Shown here piece after piece: positions 63,451 to 64,000 of a DNA stretch of 64,000 nt. The DNA lies in assembly GCF_001723175.1 (NCBI RefSeq), contig NC_064651.1, forward strand, positions 2,108,001-2,172,000. Direction: 5' to 3'. The DNA comes from Penicillium oxalicum (Eukaryota > Ascomycota > Eurotiomycetes > Eurotiales > Aspergillaceae). The translations under genes were made by a program, and so were the position numbers. Within the stretch, counting starts at the first letter, position 1. Each line of letters opens with the position of its first letter. The notes under the pieces are model-generated. The model worked only from the letters and a program-made list of their open reading frames with translations, ran no database searches and was not told the DNA's origin.

Positions 63451-64000
63451 ATGCGCCTCAAAAAATCACGAAGGGCCGAGTTCTTTGACGAAGATGAAGA
63501 ACTCGCCCGTCCGAAGCCATCTCGCGCTCCACGTTCATTGAAACCATTTCGCATCCTTGACCTTCCGTCCGAAATTCGAGAACGCATCTACCATTTCGCC
63601 CTCTTCACTCCGTCCCGCAAGAGCGCCTTGAAGAAGAATGGCACCATTGGCGCCTCCGCGAAGAAACACAAGGCGTTCTCCCCGACGGCGCAGCGCATTA
63701 ATTTGTTCTTGACTTGCCGTCGCATTCACGATGAAGCCAGCTATTATTTCTTCTCAACGCAAGTTTTTCGGATCTTCCCCGTCCAGGATTTCGCGCACAT
63801 GCCGACCGTCCGTCAACTGCCACGTCGCCACCGGGGCTCGGTGACAACCATCGAACTGATCTTGGGGAGTAGCTGGACTGCACCCCCAAAGAGCTGGACG
63901 GTCAACCAAGGGCTGGGTCTGCATGACATGGTGCTGACCCGAACTCTCAAAGTCTGGATTGAGTGCGATCCCTCTCAGCCGATCTTTGAGGGGTTTCGTG
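63451..64000 (+). CDS. LPxEIR-type (F-box-like) fungal protein, 3' end outside the window
   Basis: The frame opens at ATG 63451 (MRLKKSRRAEFFDEDEELAR) and stays open to the window edge (183 codons seen). The segment FRILDLPSEIRERIYHFAL is the LPxEIRxxIY motif of a large fungal group of F-box-like proteins of unknown function. It is followed by INLFLTCRRIHDEASYYFF, which also recurs in that group. Then comes a beta-rich stretch (TIELILGSSWTAPPKSW, TLKVWIECDPSQPIF). A basic, charged N-terminus precedes the motif. The 3' end, any intron and the full length cannot be seen here. The role is unknown; members are usually annotated only by the motif. Confidence 0.8.
   Translation, partial: MRLKKSRRAEFFDEDEELARPKPSRAPRSLKPFRILDLPSEIRERIYHFALFTPSRKSALKKNGTIGASAKKHKAFSPTAQRINLFLTCRRIHDEASYYFFSTQVFRIFPVQDFAHMPTVRQLPRRHRGSVTTIELILGSSWTAPPKSWTVNQGLGLHDMVLTRTLKVWIECDPSQPIFEGFR

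Overview
The window is nuclear DNA of a filamentous ascomycete, most likely an Aspergillus or a close Eurotiales relative. The grounds are short GT-AG introns of mostly 58-135 bp, pyrimidine-rich gene-proximal tracts, Zn2Cys6 regulators, a group III HAMP-repeat histidine kinase, and protein sequences closest to what I remember of Aspergillus. The neighbourhood (RPS21, PheRS alpha, nikA/tcsC, a carboxypeptidase, srkA, a Leu3-type regulator, tim50) agrees with my memory of one conserved Aspergillus chromosomal block; no search was run to confirm it. No tRNA, rRNA, CRISPR array, transposase or reverse transcriptase was recognised.

Layout from left to right: a three-exon Nudix hydrolase (+), ribosomal protein S21 (+), cytosolic PheRS alpha (-), then a 4.3-kb gene-free stretch before the hybrid histidine kinase nikA (+). 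From about 15 to 30 kb the density is low and the content looks accessory: a secreted Ser/Thr-rich protein (-), cyanide hydratase (+), an MFS sugar-type transporter (+) and an MFS monocarboxylate-type transporter (-). A secreted S10 carboxypeptidase (+) follows, then the Rck2/Srk1-type MAPK-activated kinase srkA (-). After a 5.2-kb gap come a 902-residue disordered protein (+), a small hypothetical protein (-), a Leu3/LeuB-type Zn2Cys6 regulator (-), a DUF1399/glycine-rich-domain protein (+), an F-box/beta-propeller protein ending in a CaaX box (-), a second Zn2Cys6 regulator (+), Tim50 (-) and the start of an LPxEIR-type protein (+) cut by the right edge.

Functional links: NikA and SrkA act at opposite ends of the same osmotic/oxidative stress (HOG/SakA) pathway and lie about 20 kb apart. 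The Leu3-type regulator has a Gcn4/CpcA-like TGACTCA site upstream. RPS21, PheRS alpha and Tim50 are housekeeping genes.

The points most worth a second look are: two apparent one-base frame breaks in low-complexity runs (N-terminus of NikA; Gly/Cys-rich tail of the DUF1399 protein); the F-box protein whose first, F-box-coding exon is easy to miss and whose C-terminus predicts farnesylation; PPPY motifs in two adjacent genes; and several dyads and tandem repeats in the large gene-free stretches. Exon joins were worked out by eye from splice signals, reading frame and family knowledge, and all the joined lengths are multiples of three except NikA, where the frame break is discussed.
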